From Alkalicoccus chagannorensis DSM 18086 (lineage in GTDB: Bacteria; Bacillota; Bacilli; Bacillales; Salisediminibacteriaceae), in the NCBI RefSeq assembly GCF_000429725.1, contig NZ_AUCK01000005.1:62001-126000 (forward strand): a stretch of 64,000 nt of DNA. Reading direction: 5' to 3'. The notes beneath the pieces were generated by a model. That model saw only the letters and a list, made by a program, of their open reading frames with translations. It was not told where the DNA came from and did no database searches. The translations under genes were made by a program, and so were the position numbers. Each line of letters opens with the position of its first letter. Within the stretch, counting starts at the first letter, position 1. This document shows positions 25,794 to 34,832 of the stretch, one piece after another.

Positions 25794-25892
25794 CAAGTGT
25801 GGACAACTCCACAGATATTCGACAAAGGGAGAGGAAAGTGTGGACAATTCATCGATATTCCGACCAAGTACCGCCAATGTGCGGACAATTCA
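25794..25892. repeat. Degenerate array with a ~21-bp period, GGACAA type, second copy
   Basis: Cores of the same kind as at 3.2 kb start at 25800 (TGGACAA), 25819 (TCGACAA), 25841 (TGGACAA), 25861 (CGACCAA) and 25882 (CGGACAA). Spacing is 19-22 bases. The alternation of AGTGTGGACAATTC and ATATTCGACCAA-like units matches the 3.2-kb array. It fills much of the 306-base gap between azoR and the cupin gene. Confidence 0.65.
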
Positions 25893-25981
25893 GGTTATAC
25901 GTTCAAAAAAACAGGAGCAGCCGGCCAGATGATGGTGTAAACTGAAAGCAGTCTATGCCGGAAGGCGGAAGGAGAAAAAGG

Positions 25982-26548
25982 ATGCCTGTAAAAAACGAGA
26001 GAACGATCGTCCACCCCTTCACAGGAGAAGAAATCACTTTTGTTGAAACCTACGAGGAAACCGGTGGAGCGTATATCGTCATTGAAGTCTACCTTCCGGG
26101 TGGCCAGAGCGGACCGCCGCTTCATCATCATGAAGCTTTCACCGAAGAATTCCGGGTGAAGCAGGGAATGCTGGAAGTGACGGTAGAGGGAGAACCAGAA
26201 CGTCTCGGCCCGGATGAAACACTTTTCATCCCGACGGAGACGAAGCACGCCTTTCGGGCTTTCGGGGACGATCCGGTCGTCTTTGAGGTACGGCTGACCC
26301 CGGGCAGGAGATTTGAAGAGTCGATGAGAATCAGCTATGGGCTGCTGGACGATGGCAGATGCACCGAAGACGGAATGCTGGAAAATCCAGAAGACCTTGC
26401 TTTCATCCTTCATCTGCAGGACACGTGGATCGACGACCTGCCCCCGGAGCTGAAGCAGATAACATTTACCGAAGCAGAAACGAAGGAGAAACTGCGCTCG
26501 ATGAAGGGATACCTGCGCCGCGAACAGCAGGATGCACTGACGGAATGA
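25982..26548 (+). CDS. Cupin-domain protein
   Basis: A 188-residue protein with one cupin barrel at about 20-110. The first cupin motif is GPPLHHHEAFTEEFRVKQG, giving metal ligands His-His and Glu; the second is PTETKHAFRAFGDD with its His. The C-terminal 70 residues are helical (LLDDGRCTEDG, PPELKQITFTEAETKEKL) and unlike a catalytic domain. Function may be a small-molecule dioxygenase, isomerase or sensor and cannot be decided here. Start at 25982 has AAGGAG upstream; the upstream ATG at 25955 does not. Confidence 0.82.
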   Translation: MPVKNERTIVHPFTGEEITFVETYEETGGAYIVIEVYLPGGQSGPPLHHHEAFTEEFRVKQGMLEVTVEGEPERLGPDETLFIPTETKHAFRAFGDDPVVFEVRLTPGRRFEESMRISYGLLDDGRCTEDGMLENPEDLAFILHLQDTWIDDLPPELKQITFTEAETKEKLRSMKGYLRREQQDALTE

Positions 26549-26685
26549 CGGGTTTTTCTCCAGTCAGAGGACGGGGGCTGAACCATACGTTTCAGAAATC
26601 GTGATAAATAATACGAATATAGGTTTACAGGACCGCCCCTGGAGGAATAGACCATCAGTAGAACATCAGCCAGGGAGGATGCATC

Positions 26686-26988
26686 ATGAAAATAGAAACG
26701 ATTAGACAACCCGGTTCCTTTATGCTCGAAGGTAGAATGGAAACGCAGGAGGCACTGGATCTGCGTAAAGAAGTCATTGAAGAACTCGAAGAAGCAGACG
26801 GACATATCGGTCTCGATGTAAGCAGATTGGAATGCATTGATTCCGCCGGTCTCGGCGTGTTTGTATCGCTGAAAAACCGTGCGGAAAAAGCAGGAGGCTC
26901 CTTCGTGATCGACAAACCGACGGGCGAAGTTCTGCAGCTGCTCGAGATGACGAGGCTGACGCACGTGTTTCAAATCAACTACGCCTAA
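26686..26988 (+). CDS. STAS-domain anti-sigma-factor antagonist
   Basis: A 100-residue single STAS domain of the SpoIIAA/RsbV type. The phosphorylation loop reads ECIDSAGLGVFVSLKNRAEK, with the conserved Ser after Asp. The opening strand FMLEGRMETQEALDLRKEV and the ending VLQLLEMTRLTHVFQI fit as well. In this family an anti-sigma kinase phosphorylates the Ser and releases partner control. No kinase or sigma gene is adjacent, so the partner is elsewhere. A terminator follows directly. The upstream region has a poor sigma-B-like element that I do not rely on. Confidence 0.85.
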   Translation: MKIETIRQPGSFMLEGRMETQEALDLRKEVIEELEEADGHIGLDVSRLECIDSAGLGVFVSLKNRAEKAGGSFVIDKPTGEVLQLLEMTRLTHVFQINYA

Positions 26989-27006
26989 CGCACGCCCGAT
27001 AAAACA

Positions 27007-27046
27007 ACGAGAGACCGTTTCCCCGGTGAGGGAGACGGTCTCTCGT
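27007..27046. terminator. Terminator between the STAS gene and the deacetylase gene
   Basis: A 12-bp stem (acgagagaccgt / acggtctctcgt) with a partly paired loop, placed between two convergent genes. The T-run is weak. Confidence 0.65.
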
Positions 27047-27078
27047 GTGTCATGCATCCACGGAAAAAGAAGGACGTA

Positions 27079-28224
27079 TCAGCGGTTGGTCAGAAAGTTA
27101 TATGGTTCCAGGTCATCTGTAATCGGTTCGAAGCGGTACCCGCGGTCATCAATGAGGGCTAGAATGTCCGGGAGTGCTTCCACCGTGACTTCGAGGTCAT
27201 GCAACAGGACGATCGGTGTCTCGCCACGTCGTTCTGCCTGGATGAGCTGGGAACGGACACGGTCCACGACGTCGTCGGCTGAGTCGGCCGCCCAGTCTCT
27301 GGAATCAACCGTCCAGTCCCAGATATCGTAGCCGGCTTCGAGCATGGCCTCGTGATGGGCATCCGTCATATGCGGCGAACTGCCATAAGGCGTGCGGACC
27401 GCGTCGTTGGTGCGCCCTGTGATCTGGGACATGACCGTATAGCAGCTGTCCATTTCCCCCACAGCAGCTTCCGGAGAAGCGTAAAAACGATCCCGGTCAT
27501 GGGTGATGCCATGGCAGGCGCCGGTATGCCCTTCGCGCACGATGCGCCTCATCGTATCAGGGTGCTCATACATATTGCCCCGGAGTGTGAAAAACGTAGC
27601 CTCCACGTCGTGGGAAGCAAGAATATCAAGAATCGGCTCGGTGTACTCGTTCGGCCCGTCATCAAACGTGAGGTAGGCCGGAGGCATGGCGGCCTCACGC
27701 TGTTCCTCGATCCAGGCTTCGCGTGCATCGGCAAACGCAAGAACTTCCTCTTCATGCATGGCGACAAAAGCACTGGTACCTCCGGAAAAATCGTCGGTAT
27801 AGACGTGTGCTGTTGGTCCGGTGCTGCTGTACCCTACTTGATAATCAAATGCTTCGGCAATGAGGCGGTACGGAAGCATCGTTCGGTTTTCAACGATGGG
27901 AATATCCGCTTCGATGATCGTCCCGTCGCCGTAGCGGACCAGTCCGTATTCAGCATTCAGTACGAGTGTGGTGCCTTCTTTCGTCAACGTGACGCGCTGA
28001 TCTTCCGGTTCCCATTGAAGCGAGACATCCATGGCGTCCGTAAAAAAACGGACAGGAACATAAGTACTGCCATCTTCCACAAATGGCTGCTGATCCGGAA
28101 AGTCGACAATATCGTCTTCGACTCCGACGAGAATCGGAAGGCGGTCGAGATCTGCGGCTGCAGCGGACGTCCAGCTGAACATCAGCAGCACCGTCCCGAG
28201 CAGCATGGCTCCAGTTAATTTCAT
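27079..28224 (-). CDS. Secreted polysaccharide deacetylase with a stalk domain
   Basis: A 381-residue exported enzyme. The signal peptide MKLTGAMLLGTVLLMFSWTS ends near SAAAA. Residues about 30-140 resemble the copper-amine-oxidase N-terminal or stalk domain seen in wall-associated Bacillus proteins (VPVRFFTDAMDVSLQW, MLPYRLIAEAFDYQV). Residues 180-370 form a NodB deacetylase: the first motif is YLTFDDGPNEYT, the metal His pair is in ACHGITHDRDR, RTPYGSS follows, then IWDWTVDSRDW and IVLLHD. It removes acetyl groups from peptidoglycan or another glycan. Start 28224 is preferred, with AGGGGGA upstream. Confidence 0.9.
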   Translation of the reverse strand: MKLTGAMLLGTVLLMFSWTSAAAADLDRLPILVGVEDDIVDFPDQQPFVEDGSTYVPVRFFTDAMDVSLQWEPEDQRVTLTKEGTTLVLNAEYGLVRYGDGTIIEADIPIVENRTMLPYRLIAEAFDYQVGYSSTGPTAHVYTDDFSGGTSAFVAMHEEEVLAFADAREAWIEEQREAAMPPAYLTFDDGPNEYTEPILDILASHDVEATFFTLRGNMYEHPDTMRRIVREGHTGACHGITHDRDRFYASPEAAVGEMDSCYTVMSQITGRTNDAVRTPYGSSPHMTDAHHEAMLEAGYDIWDWTVDSRDWAADSADDVVDRVRSQLIQAERRGETPIVLLHDLEVTVEALPDILALIDDRGYRFEPITDDLEPYNFLTNR

Positions 28225-28461
28225 GATAATCCCCCTAAACATGATATAAGTTTTCCCTCTGTAACACTACTTCGATACGAAATAAAAAAGTCCTGCCTGT
28301 TTTCGGGAAAAAGGAGAACCTTCCCGGGAAAGTGGAAACGACCGGCCATCAGATCCGTGCTGTGCCTCCAGGGCTCCTGATTCCACCAGCTTTGGCATGG
28401 TTCCGATTGTCTTGTTTCTCCATGGTGCAAGTGACGGCTGGTGCCTATGTATCCTGGTCGG

Positions 28462-29238
28462 TCATCCCGGATAGCGGAGGGAGGCGGCGGCTTCTTTTTT
28501 TTCCTGTTTTTTGTACTCAGTGATCCGGTCCAGGTTCAGCTGGATCATCTTGTCGTAATTGCCGTGGCGGACCACGTCCATCTTCTTCCGCTCTTCTTTC
28601 ATCAACGCCTCGTTGTGCAGCAGCTGCTGATAAAACACCTGCTCCGATTTGGTCAGCTTTTCCCACAGTCCGTGCGTTTTCATCGCTTTCATCCAGGAGC
28701 GGATCCGGTCTGATTCGGCACCGAGTTTTTTCATGATTTCATCTTGAATCACGTCCTGCATCGCAGCCGTTTTTTCCGTCCGCCTGACGATATCCGCGGT
28801 AATGGACTGGCTGCCCCGGCTCATCTCTTCCAGCAGCTGCTGGAACTCGTCGTAATTTTCCCGGTATTTCAGCTGGAGGGCCAGCACGGTCTCCAGAAAT
28901 TCGTGGCCGTCTGCGAGATCTTCATGCCAATGCTCTTCCATTTTTTTCATCGGCTTTTTGAATAAATCGAGCTGGATCCCTGCTCGCATGCGGCCGTCTT
29001 CCTGAATTTTATCCATCAGCGAATAGAAGTGGTACAAAATATCAAAGGCCCGCCTGGCGTCTGCTTCGTGTTCCGGTTCTTTTGAAAATACCGCCCTCCC
29101 GGTGACATTCTTCCACCGCTGATAGTGGACCAAGTAATAGGACTGCTGCTCAAAGGTAACGGGATAAGGCATAATCCGGATGCGTTCGACAAAGATACGG
29201 TATTTTTTTGCTTTCCAGCGGAGCTTGAAATGAAACAT
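28462..29238 (-). CDS. Hypothetical helical cytoplasmic protein
   Basis: A 258-residue protein that I do not recognise. It starts with a strand-rich part (FHFKLRWKAKKYRIFVERI) and is then almost entirely charged helix. Coiled-coil-like stretches include FLETVLALQLKYRENYDEFQ and a very basic/acidic C-terminus RITEYKKQEKKEAAA. No signal or membrane helix. GAAAGGACG lies upstream of the ATG. It sits after the deacetylase promoter region on the same strand, 237 bases from it, so it is probably transcribed separately. Confidence 0.65.
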   Translation of the reverse strand: MFHFKLRWKAKKYRIFVERIRIMPYPVTFEQQSYYLVHYQRWKNVTGRAVFSKEPEHEADARRAFDILYHFYSLMDKIQEDGRMRAGIQLDLFKKPMKKMEEHWHEDLADGHEFLETVLALQLKYRENYDEFQQLLEEMSRGSQSITADIVRRTEKTAAMQDVIQDEIMKKLGAESDRIRSWMKAMKTHGLWEKLTKSEQVFYQQLLHNEALMKEERKKMDVVRHGNYDKMIQLNLDRITEYKKQEKKEAAASLRYPG

Positions 29239-29432
29239 GGATGACGTCCTTTCTGATGATGAATGACAGCATTTGATTCATTTTACCATATTCACAGGAA
29301 ATGCAGTTGAAACCGAAAGAAACCTCGTATAAGATGAAAGGAGCATAAATCTTTTATACTATAACGGATGGCGCAGGAATATAGGGGAGGCCATCCCGGA
29401 ACCGACAAACAGGATCCTGGGAGGGACAGACG

Positions 29433-30725
29433 ATGAAGTGGTTTCAATCAAAAAAACAGGAGGCCGGTACGGCTGTACTGAATAAAGAAGAAGCGCACGT
29501 ACGCCTCGCGCTGCATCATCATCCGCAGGTGCAGACGCAGCTCGACATGACAATGATTGATGAATCGACACTGAAGGAACTGGCCGCAGTGAAGCCGCTG
29601 ATCGATAAGCACATCCAGCATCTCATCGACTTTTTCTACAAGAACCTGGAGAAGCAGCCGGGTTTAATGGACATCATCAACGAAAACAGCTCGACGGAAC
29701 GGCTGAAAAAAACACTGCGCGTCCACATTGCAGAAATGTTTTCGGGCACGATCGACGACGAGTTCATCCAAAAACGGGTCCGTATTGCCGTCGTCCATGC
29801 ACGAATCGGCCTGGAGCCGAAATGGTATCTCTGTTCTTATCAGGCGCTGCAGCAGGAAATGTTCCGGACGTTTGCGACGGAGATCGAAGACAGGGAGGAA
29901 CTATATGCTGCGATGGACAGCACGGCAAAAATACTCAGCCTTGAACAGCAGCTTGTTCTTGAGGCTTACGACAATCGGATAGAAGAAATCAGGCAGGAAG
30001 AAGCGAGCCGGCGGGAGGAGCTGCACAGCCAACTCTCCGGGAGGTCTCAGGAGCTCGGGGCGATTGCGGAGGAGACGAACGCATCCATTGAAGAAATGTC
30101 GCATCAGTCGGCCCAGATTACGGAAAAATCGAAAGAAGGCACGGCGATTGCCCAGCAGGCGGAGTCCTCCGCAAAAGAAGGGCAGGACCGCGTTCATCAA
30201 CTGTCTGAAGTGATGAAAAAGACCACGTTCAGCGTGGAACAGATCGAACGGCAGATGGAAGAGCTGTCAGCCTTCTCGAAAGAAATCAAAGACATCGTCG
30301 GAATCGTTCAGGGGATTGCCGATGAAACGAACCTGCTTGCGCTGAACGCGGCGATCGAAGCGGCTAGAGCGGGGGAGCACGGAAGAGGCTTTGCGATCGT
30401 GGCCGATGAGGTCAGGAAGCTCTCTGAACAGACGAAGGACTCCGTTGTGAAAGTAACCAATCTGACGAATCAGACGGAAGAAGGCGTGCAGGGGAATGCG
30501 GCGCTGTCAAAAGAGATCGCTGAAAAAATGATCGAAGGAAACAACTATGTAGAGTCGGTGGAGAGCGCCTTCTCAACGATTCTCAGCCGCATGCAGGATG
30601 CCGTGGATAAAAATGCCGAGATCGAAGAAGACCTTTCCTCTTTTCAGGGTGTCGTATCCGAAGTTGGGAACGCGTCGAATCAGATCGCCGTGACAGCAGA
30701 GAAAATGCTGGAACAGACAGAGTAA
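29433..30725 (+). CDS. hemAT: Globin-coupled chemotaxis transducer HemAT
   Basis: A 430-residue cytoplasmic aerotaxis receptor. Residues 1-175 are a sensor globin; the proximal haem ligand is His122 in [15 protein letters not shown], the HemAT hallmark. Residues 200-430 are a methyl-accepting signalling domain with the hairpin tip [37 protein letters not shown], which contacts CheA and CheW. There are no transmembrane helices. Oxygen binding to haem changes kinase activity. Length matches the Bacillus protein. GGGAGGGAC precedes the ATG. The gene stands alone. Confidence 0.95.
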   Translation: MKWFQSKKQEAGTAVLNKEEAHVRLALHHHPQVQTQLDMTMIDESTLKELAAVKPLIDKHIQHLIDFFYKNLEKQPGLMDIINENSSTERLKKTLRVHIAEMFSGTIDDEFIQKRVRIAVVHARIGLEPKWYLCSYQALQQEMFRTFATEIEDREELYAAMDSTAKILSLEQQLVLEAYDNRIEEIRQEEASRREELHSQLSGRSQELGAIAEETNASIEEMSHQSAQITEKSKEGTAIAQQAESSAKEGQDRVHQLSEVMKKTTFSVEQIERQMEELSAFSKEIKDIVGIVQGIADETNLLALNAAIEAARAGEHGRGFAIVADEVRKLSEQTKDSVVKVTNLTNQTEEGVQGNAALSKEIAEKMIEGNNYVESVESAFSTILSRMQDAVDKNAEIEEDLSSFQGVVSEVGNASNQIAVTAEKMLEQTE

Positions 30726-31070
30726 GGAGAAAAGCGCCCCGTTCTGCAAGTCCGGACTAGCTGATGTGCCAAGCAGGTCGGAGGTCCTGCGTGTAGGGTC
30801 TCACCGGTGTTCCCGCATCATGATGTTCCCGCTTTAGTCATTCTGCCGTATACCGCTCCGAAGCAGAGCCGGTATACGGCTTTTCGACGTGCCGGTGCTC
30901 CGCGCTTTTGTTCATGTAGGAGAGAATTTCAATTCGTCGCATAATAAGCTGCTACTTTCTTTTAACAAACGAATCATTTCTTGAGCAAAAGGACGGAAAG
31001 CATTGTCGAAAAAGGTCAAATTATGATATGAATAGACAATAATGAAACGGCAGGGAGGGACGGGAGTACG
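30726..31070. other. Gene-free stretch between hemAT and a PAS-GGDEF gene
   Basis: A 345-base gap. Apart from the terminator-like hairpin at 30845-30880 I see no gene or clear promoter. The short palindromic pieces near 30.8 kb are not convincing. Confidence 0.5.
30845..30880 (+). terminator. Terminator downstream of hemAT
   Basis: A perfect 10-bp stem (gccgtatacc / ggtatacggc) followed by TTTT. It lies 120 bases beyond the stop. Confidence 0.75.
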
Positions 31071-33086
31071 ATGCTGACATCGCTGGGTGAGGACAATCGA
31101 GAAGCTATTGTGTCATTTCTGAATCAAATGACGGATGCAGTCATGGTATGGAAAGTGGAAGACCACGGGACGTTCCGCTGTGATGCAGTCAATCATGCCG
31201 CTCTGCCGGCCGGGGAATCGCTGGATGCCTATCGAGGAAAAATCATGCAGGAGTTGTTTCCCCATCAACGGGCACTCCCTTTGATGGAAGCCTGTCGACA
31301 GACCGTACGAAGAGGAGTGGAGAACCGATTCGAGCAGGAAACGGAGCCCGGGCGTTTTGAGGAAACGATTGTTACGCCCGTGGTGCAGGAGGGAGCCGTA
31401 CGATCGCTGATATCGGTCACTCGTGATATAACCGAAAGAAAAAAAGTAGAAGAAACGCGCCGGGTGATGGAGGACAAGTACCATTCCCTCGTTCAAATGA
31501 ATCAGGATGCGGTTCTGGAAATCTACGGAGACGGGCGTATTGCAGCAGCCAATGCAGCAGCGGAGGAAGTCATCGGGTATAAGCGGGAAGCGATCGAGGG
31601 CACATCCATGTTTCGGTATGTACCTGAAGGTGATCAAATACGCCTGCAGACGGTGATTGCACAGACGGCGGGCGGCTCTGCTGCCGAGCTGGAAATGCCC
31701 TGTCTCCGGGAAGACGGCGCCTGGCTCGAAGGAAGATGGAAATTCGTTCCTGCTATGCTCGAGGCAGAGGTGCAGGGAGCTTTTGTGATCGTCAAAGATA
31801 TTACAAAAGAAAAACAGGCTGCCATGGCAGTGGAAGAAAAAAGACAGCTGTACCGCCACTTGATTGATGAATCTCCGGACGGCATGCTCGTTCATCAGCA
31901 AGGGGTCATCCGCTATGCGAACGAGAAAGCGTCGTTGATGCTCGGACAGCAGTCCGGAGCATTAAAAGGGCAGCCTCTGGAAACCTTCCTCGTTCCTCCG
32001 GAGGAAACCGATCCTCTGGCTGAGGCGGCGGCGCCGGGACCAGGAATGCTGCGGGAGAAGCGGGTGCTGAAGGCAGATGGTCAGATGATGTATGTCGAGG
32101 TATCCGATGCGCCGCTGCTGTTCGAAGGAGCGGAAGCGACGTATTTGACGATCCGGGATGTGACGGCGAGAAAGCAGACCGAGCGTGCGCTGATTGAAAG
32201 TGAAGAACGGTACCGGCTGATTACAGAGAATGCCCGGGATCTGATCCAGCTGCTGACGCCGAACGGCCGGATCCTGTATGCCTCTCCTTCGCACCAGCGT
32301 ATACTCGGGCCTTCTTCTTCCAGCGATCTCGGCAGGCAGGTGCTGCATCAGCATCACTATGAAGAAATGCTGCGTGTCTGTGTGGAGACAATTTCGCTGC
32401 AGATCGAAGAATTTCAGCTGCATGATCAAGAACGCTGGCTGTCTCTCCGCTTCATCCCTATTCAGGAGAGTGGAGAGGTCAAAAAAGTGCTGGTCATCGG
32501 CGAAGATGTGACGACAAGGAAAGAATACGAACATCGTATTCATTACATGGCCTATCACGATGAACTCACCGGCCTGCTCAACCGGACGAGCTTCATGGAT
32601 CATATGGAGGCTGTTCATGCCAAGGCGGTGACGACCGGGGCGACCTATGCCGTGCTGTTTCTGGACTGTGATAATTTCAAGGAGATCAATGATGAACTCG
32701 GCCATGACGGGGGCGATACCTTCCTTGTGACGATTGCAGGCAGGATTTCCGATATATTTGGGGACACGTCTGTCACGGCCCGGATGGGGGGAGATGAGTT
32801 TACGATTCTCATGCCGGATACGTCCCGCGAAGACGTGGAAACGGCAGCAGAGAAACTGCTGGACACGATCCAGGCGCCATGGCACCGCGGAGAGAAAACG
32901 TATTCGGTGTCGATCAGCATCGGCATCGCCTTTTTCCAGCACGGAGATGAGCCGAAAGAAGTCGTAAAGAAGGCAGATTGGGCGCTGTACGAAGCAAAGG
33001 AAAGAGGTCGAAACCGCTTCGTCCAGTATCCCGGCGACAGCACAGCCCCTGCAGAGCGTCTGTCTTCGGGTAATAATAAAGTATAA
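31071..33086 (+). CDS. Diguanylate cyclase with four PAS domains
   Basis: A 671-residue soluble protein. Four PAS-like modules come first. Several end in the PAC-type DIT motif: VTRDITERKK at about 117-126, VKDITKEKQ, IRDVTARKQ and IGEDVTTRKEYE. A GGDEF domain begins MAYHDELTGLLNRTSF and has substrate motif LDCDNFKEINDELGHDGGD and the intact catalytic MGGDEF at 573-577. No RxxD inhibitory site is present five residues upstream, so it should make c-di-GMP without I-site feedback. No EAL domain. GGGAGGGACGGG precedes the ATG. The stop lies at the very edge of a dispersed repeat copy. Confidence 0.9.
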   Translation: MLTSLGEDNREAIVSFLNQMTDAVMVWKVEDHGTFRCDAVNHAALPAGESLDAYRGKIMQELFPHQRALPLMEACRQTVRRGVENRFEQETEPGRFEETIVTPVVQEGAVRSLISVTRDITERKKVEETRRVMEDKYHSLVQMNQDAVLEIYGDGRIAAANAAAEEVIGYKREAIEGTSMFRYVPEGDQIRLQTVIAQTAGGSAAELEMPCLREDGAWLEGRWKFVPAMLEAEVQGAFVIVKDITKEKQAAMAVEEKRQLYRHLIDESPDGMLVHQQGVIRYANEKASLMLGQQSGALKGQPLETFLVPPEETDPLAEAAAPGPGMLREKRVLKADGQMMYVEVSDAPLLFEGAEATYLTIRDVTARKQTERALIESEERYRLITENARDLIQLLTPNGRILYASPSHQRILGPSSSSDLGRQVLHQHHYEEMLRVCVETISLQIEEFQLHDQERWLSLRFIPIQESGEVKKVLVIGEDVTTRKEYEHRIHYMAYHDELTGLLNRTSFMDHMEAVHAKAVTTGATYAVLFLDCDNFKEINDELGHDGGDTFLVTIAGRISDIFGDTSVTARMGGDEFTILMPDTSREDVETAAEKLLDTIQAPWHRGEKTYSVSISIGIAFFQHGDEPKEVVKKADWALYEAKERGRNRFVQYPGDSTAPAERLSSGNNKV

Positions 33087-33200
33087 GTGCTCATCGAGGG
33101 ACACGGCGCTCTCCGCTGTTGTTCAAGCCGAAAGGAGGCAGCAGGACCGGTCCTGTACAGGAAGCCTGCTCTGATGAGAACGTATGCATGTATACCACAT
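33086..33200. repeat. Dispersed degenerate element, copy B, first half
   Basis: Starts at the stop codon of the GGDEF gene. Shared landmarks with copy E at 55.9 kb are CAT..AGGG, ACGGCGC and CCGCTG, and with copy A the CCTGTACA..AA.CCTGC stretch. The second half of the element lies at 33276-33400, after an inserted terminator. Together the repeat explains most of the 470-base gap to the next gene. Confidence 0.5.
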
Positions 33201-33201
33201 A

Positions 33202-33242
33202 AAAAACACCGCGCCGGAAGTCCTTCCAGGCGCGGTGTTTTT
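33202..33242. terminator. Strong bidirectional terminator
   Basis: A 14-bp stem (33202-33215 with 33229-33242) that continues into an inner ggaag / cttcc pairing. It has A- and T-runs at its ends and serves the GGDEF gene. Confidence 0.9.
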
Positions 33243-33275
33243 CTGCTTGGCAGAAGAGATGTCGAATGAGAGAAG

Positions 33276-33400
33276 GTTCTAACGCCGTACATCCGTTTGC
33301 CGTCGGTAGAAAAAACTGGCTTTTTGCGAACGCCTCTCGTGGCGCGGAGGTCAGTGCCCTCCTCTATTTCCTCGTTCATACGGCTCAGGCGAACAGGCTG
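33276..33400. repeat. Dispersed degenerate element, copy B, second half
   Basis: Aligns in the same orientation with 56166-56285 over about 110 bases. Nearly identical blocks are CATCCGTTTGCCG, CTCGTGGCGCGGA, GTGCCCT and TCTAT followed by CTCGTTCA. Read on the minus strand both copies give a similar peptide frame (MNE.IE.GTD.RAT.G), but no ribosome site is present. Confidence 0.7.
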
Positions 33401-33556
33401 AATATCGATGCATACCTGCACGATCGGCTGGAACCCCTGCCGAATCGCCCTTCTCTGAAAGTCGATGTTCTGAAGGAGATCCTGAAAGAAATCCTGAAAG
33501 AAAACCAGGTGGATCGACGAACGGAGGTACTTCGGCTCCTTCGTACCACAGCGGTG

Positions 33557-34030
33557 TCAGTTCGACATGCCGGCGCCGGAAATCATCCCGGCAAGGCCTT
33601 CCCGTAGACGCTCCACGCGGTTCCGGTTGGCATTCATGTCGGAGTAGCCGATCCGGGCAGCGGAACGGACATCGATGACCCCTTTCTCCTCATTTCGGTA
33701 AAATTCCACATCATCTTTGAATTTCATCGTCGGGGAGCGGAATACTGCGTGCATGTAGTCGCGGTCGGCCGTGATGATGTCGGCATCATCCTGGCGCTCC
33801 AGCAGTTGATGCAGCAGGTCCCAGCTGTCCGGATCCTCCTTTAGAGGGAGTCCTTCGATTGCTTTGTCGCCATCCGCCTGGGATGAAACAGCATTCGGCG
33901 TTGAAGGTACCTCGGCCAGCCGTCCGTCCGCCGATACGCCGATATGTTCGGGTGTGGTATTATTCCGGATCACCATGAAAGTGATGCCTGCCGCAGCAGC
34001 AAAAATGATAATAATTAAAATCCATCGCAT
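33557..34030 (-). CDS. Membrane-anchored DUF1499-like protein
   Basis: A 157-residue protein with one N-terminal transmembrane helix (about 3-20, RWILIIIIFAAAAGITFMVI) and a soluble domain. The C-terminal part matches DUF1499 landmarks: FRSPTMKFKDDVEFYRNEEK, then VIDVRSAARIGYSDMNANR and RVERLREGL. The function of the domain is unknown. It is convergent with the PAS-GGDEF gene. A start ATG with GAGGAGGAAT upstream supports translation. Confidence 0.8.
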   Translation of the reverse strand: MRWILIIIIFAAAAGITFMVIRNNTTPEHIGVSADGRLAEVPSTPNAVSSQADGDKAIEGLPLKEDPDSWDLLHQLLERQDDADIITADRDYMHAVFRSPTMKFKDDVEFYRNEEKGVIDVRSAARIGYSDMNANRNRVERLREGLAGMISGAGMSN

Positions 34031-34189
34031 AACTATTCCTCCTCTCTCCTCACGCTTTACCCTCTTTCAACCCCCTTTAGTCATGATACAATATCAATGA
34101 TTCAAAAGAAAAAGTGCGGTTTCTTTTCCCTGGTTCGTAGGAAAGCAGAAGATAACACAGGAAGAAGACGCCGGCTTCTCCGGCTGCAC

Positions 34190-34221
34190 GGAAAGAACGA
34201 AGCGAAACCCCCGTTCTTTCC
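34190..34221. other. Hairpin in the 290-base gap before the acetyltransferase gene
   Basis: A perfect 10-bp stem (ggaaagaacg / cgttctttcc) around a 12-base loop. There is no T-run, so it is not a clear terminator. I see no other feature in 34031-34320. Confidence 0.4.
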
Positions 34222-34320
34222 TCTAACAGACGGCAGCAGCAACGCACAGCCATCCGCCAACTAGGCGCTGGGAGCTATTTCATTACGAGAGAAAGAAAAA
34301 GAGGAAGAGGGCGGTCATAC

Positions 34321-34773
34321 ATGAGACAGTGGTACGAACGAGCATTTGGTGATTTGACGACAGCACAGCTCTACGACATATTGAAGGCGCGAGTGGATGT
34401 TTTTGTCGTGGAGCAGGAGTGTGCCTATCCGGAGATTGATGGAAAAGACGAGCGCAGCATTCATCTGTTTGTGCAGGATTCGGACGGCACAGCGGCGTAT
34501 GCGAGGCTGGTGCCGGCGGGCATTGGTTATGCAGAACCGTCGATAGGAAGAGTGCTTGTGCGGAAATCCCTGCGGGGCACAGGTCTCGGCAGAGAGGTCA
34601 TGCGTCGCGCGGTAGAACTGATGGATGAACAGGGAGAGCCTGTCATTACCATTCAGGCGCAGAACTATGCCAAAGCCTTTTATGAATCATTCGGGTTTGA
34701 AGCCGTATCCGAGGTGTACCTGGAAGATGATATTCCTCACGTGGATATGAAACGATTTCATCCTGAGGGATAG
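34321..34773 (+). CDS. GNAT acetyltransferase, ElaA-like
   Basis: A 150-residue N-acetyltransferase. ElaA-type landmarks are LYDILKARVDVFVVEQECAY near the start, then YARLVP, the acetyl-CoA loop GRVLVRKSLRGTGLGREVMR (Q/RxxGxG/A), and the end FYESFGFEAVSEVYLEDDIPHV. The family is conserved in bacteria with no agreed substrate. AGAGGAAGAGG precedes the ATG. A possible -10 element for the next gene lies just after its stop. Confidence 0.9.
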   Translation: MRQWYERAFGDLTTAQLYDILKARVDVFVVEQECAYPEIDGKDERSIHLFVQDSDGTAAYARLVPAGIGYAEPSIGRVLVRKSLRGTGLGREVMRRAVELMDEQGEPVITIQAQNYAKAFYESFGFEAVSEVYLEDDIPHVDMKRFHPEG

Positions 34774-34832
34774 GAATAAAGATGGAAAAAAGGTATAATG
34801 AAGAGAGGACGAAGAGCGGGGGGAGACTGCAC

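Noticed and set aside
26623-26649. Sigma-B-like GTTTAC-N15-GGAATA before the STAS gene
   Set aside because: The -10 half differs too much from GGGWAW to rely on.
31962-33104. A 380-codon minus-strand frame opposite the PAS-GGDEF gene
   Set aside because: Shadow of a clear coding region, with no family motif and no ribosome site.
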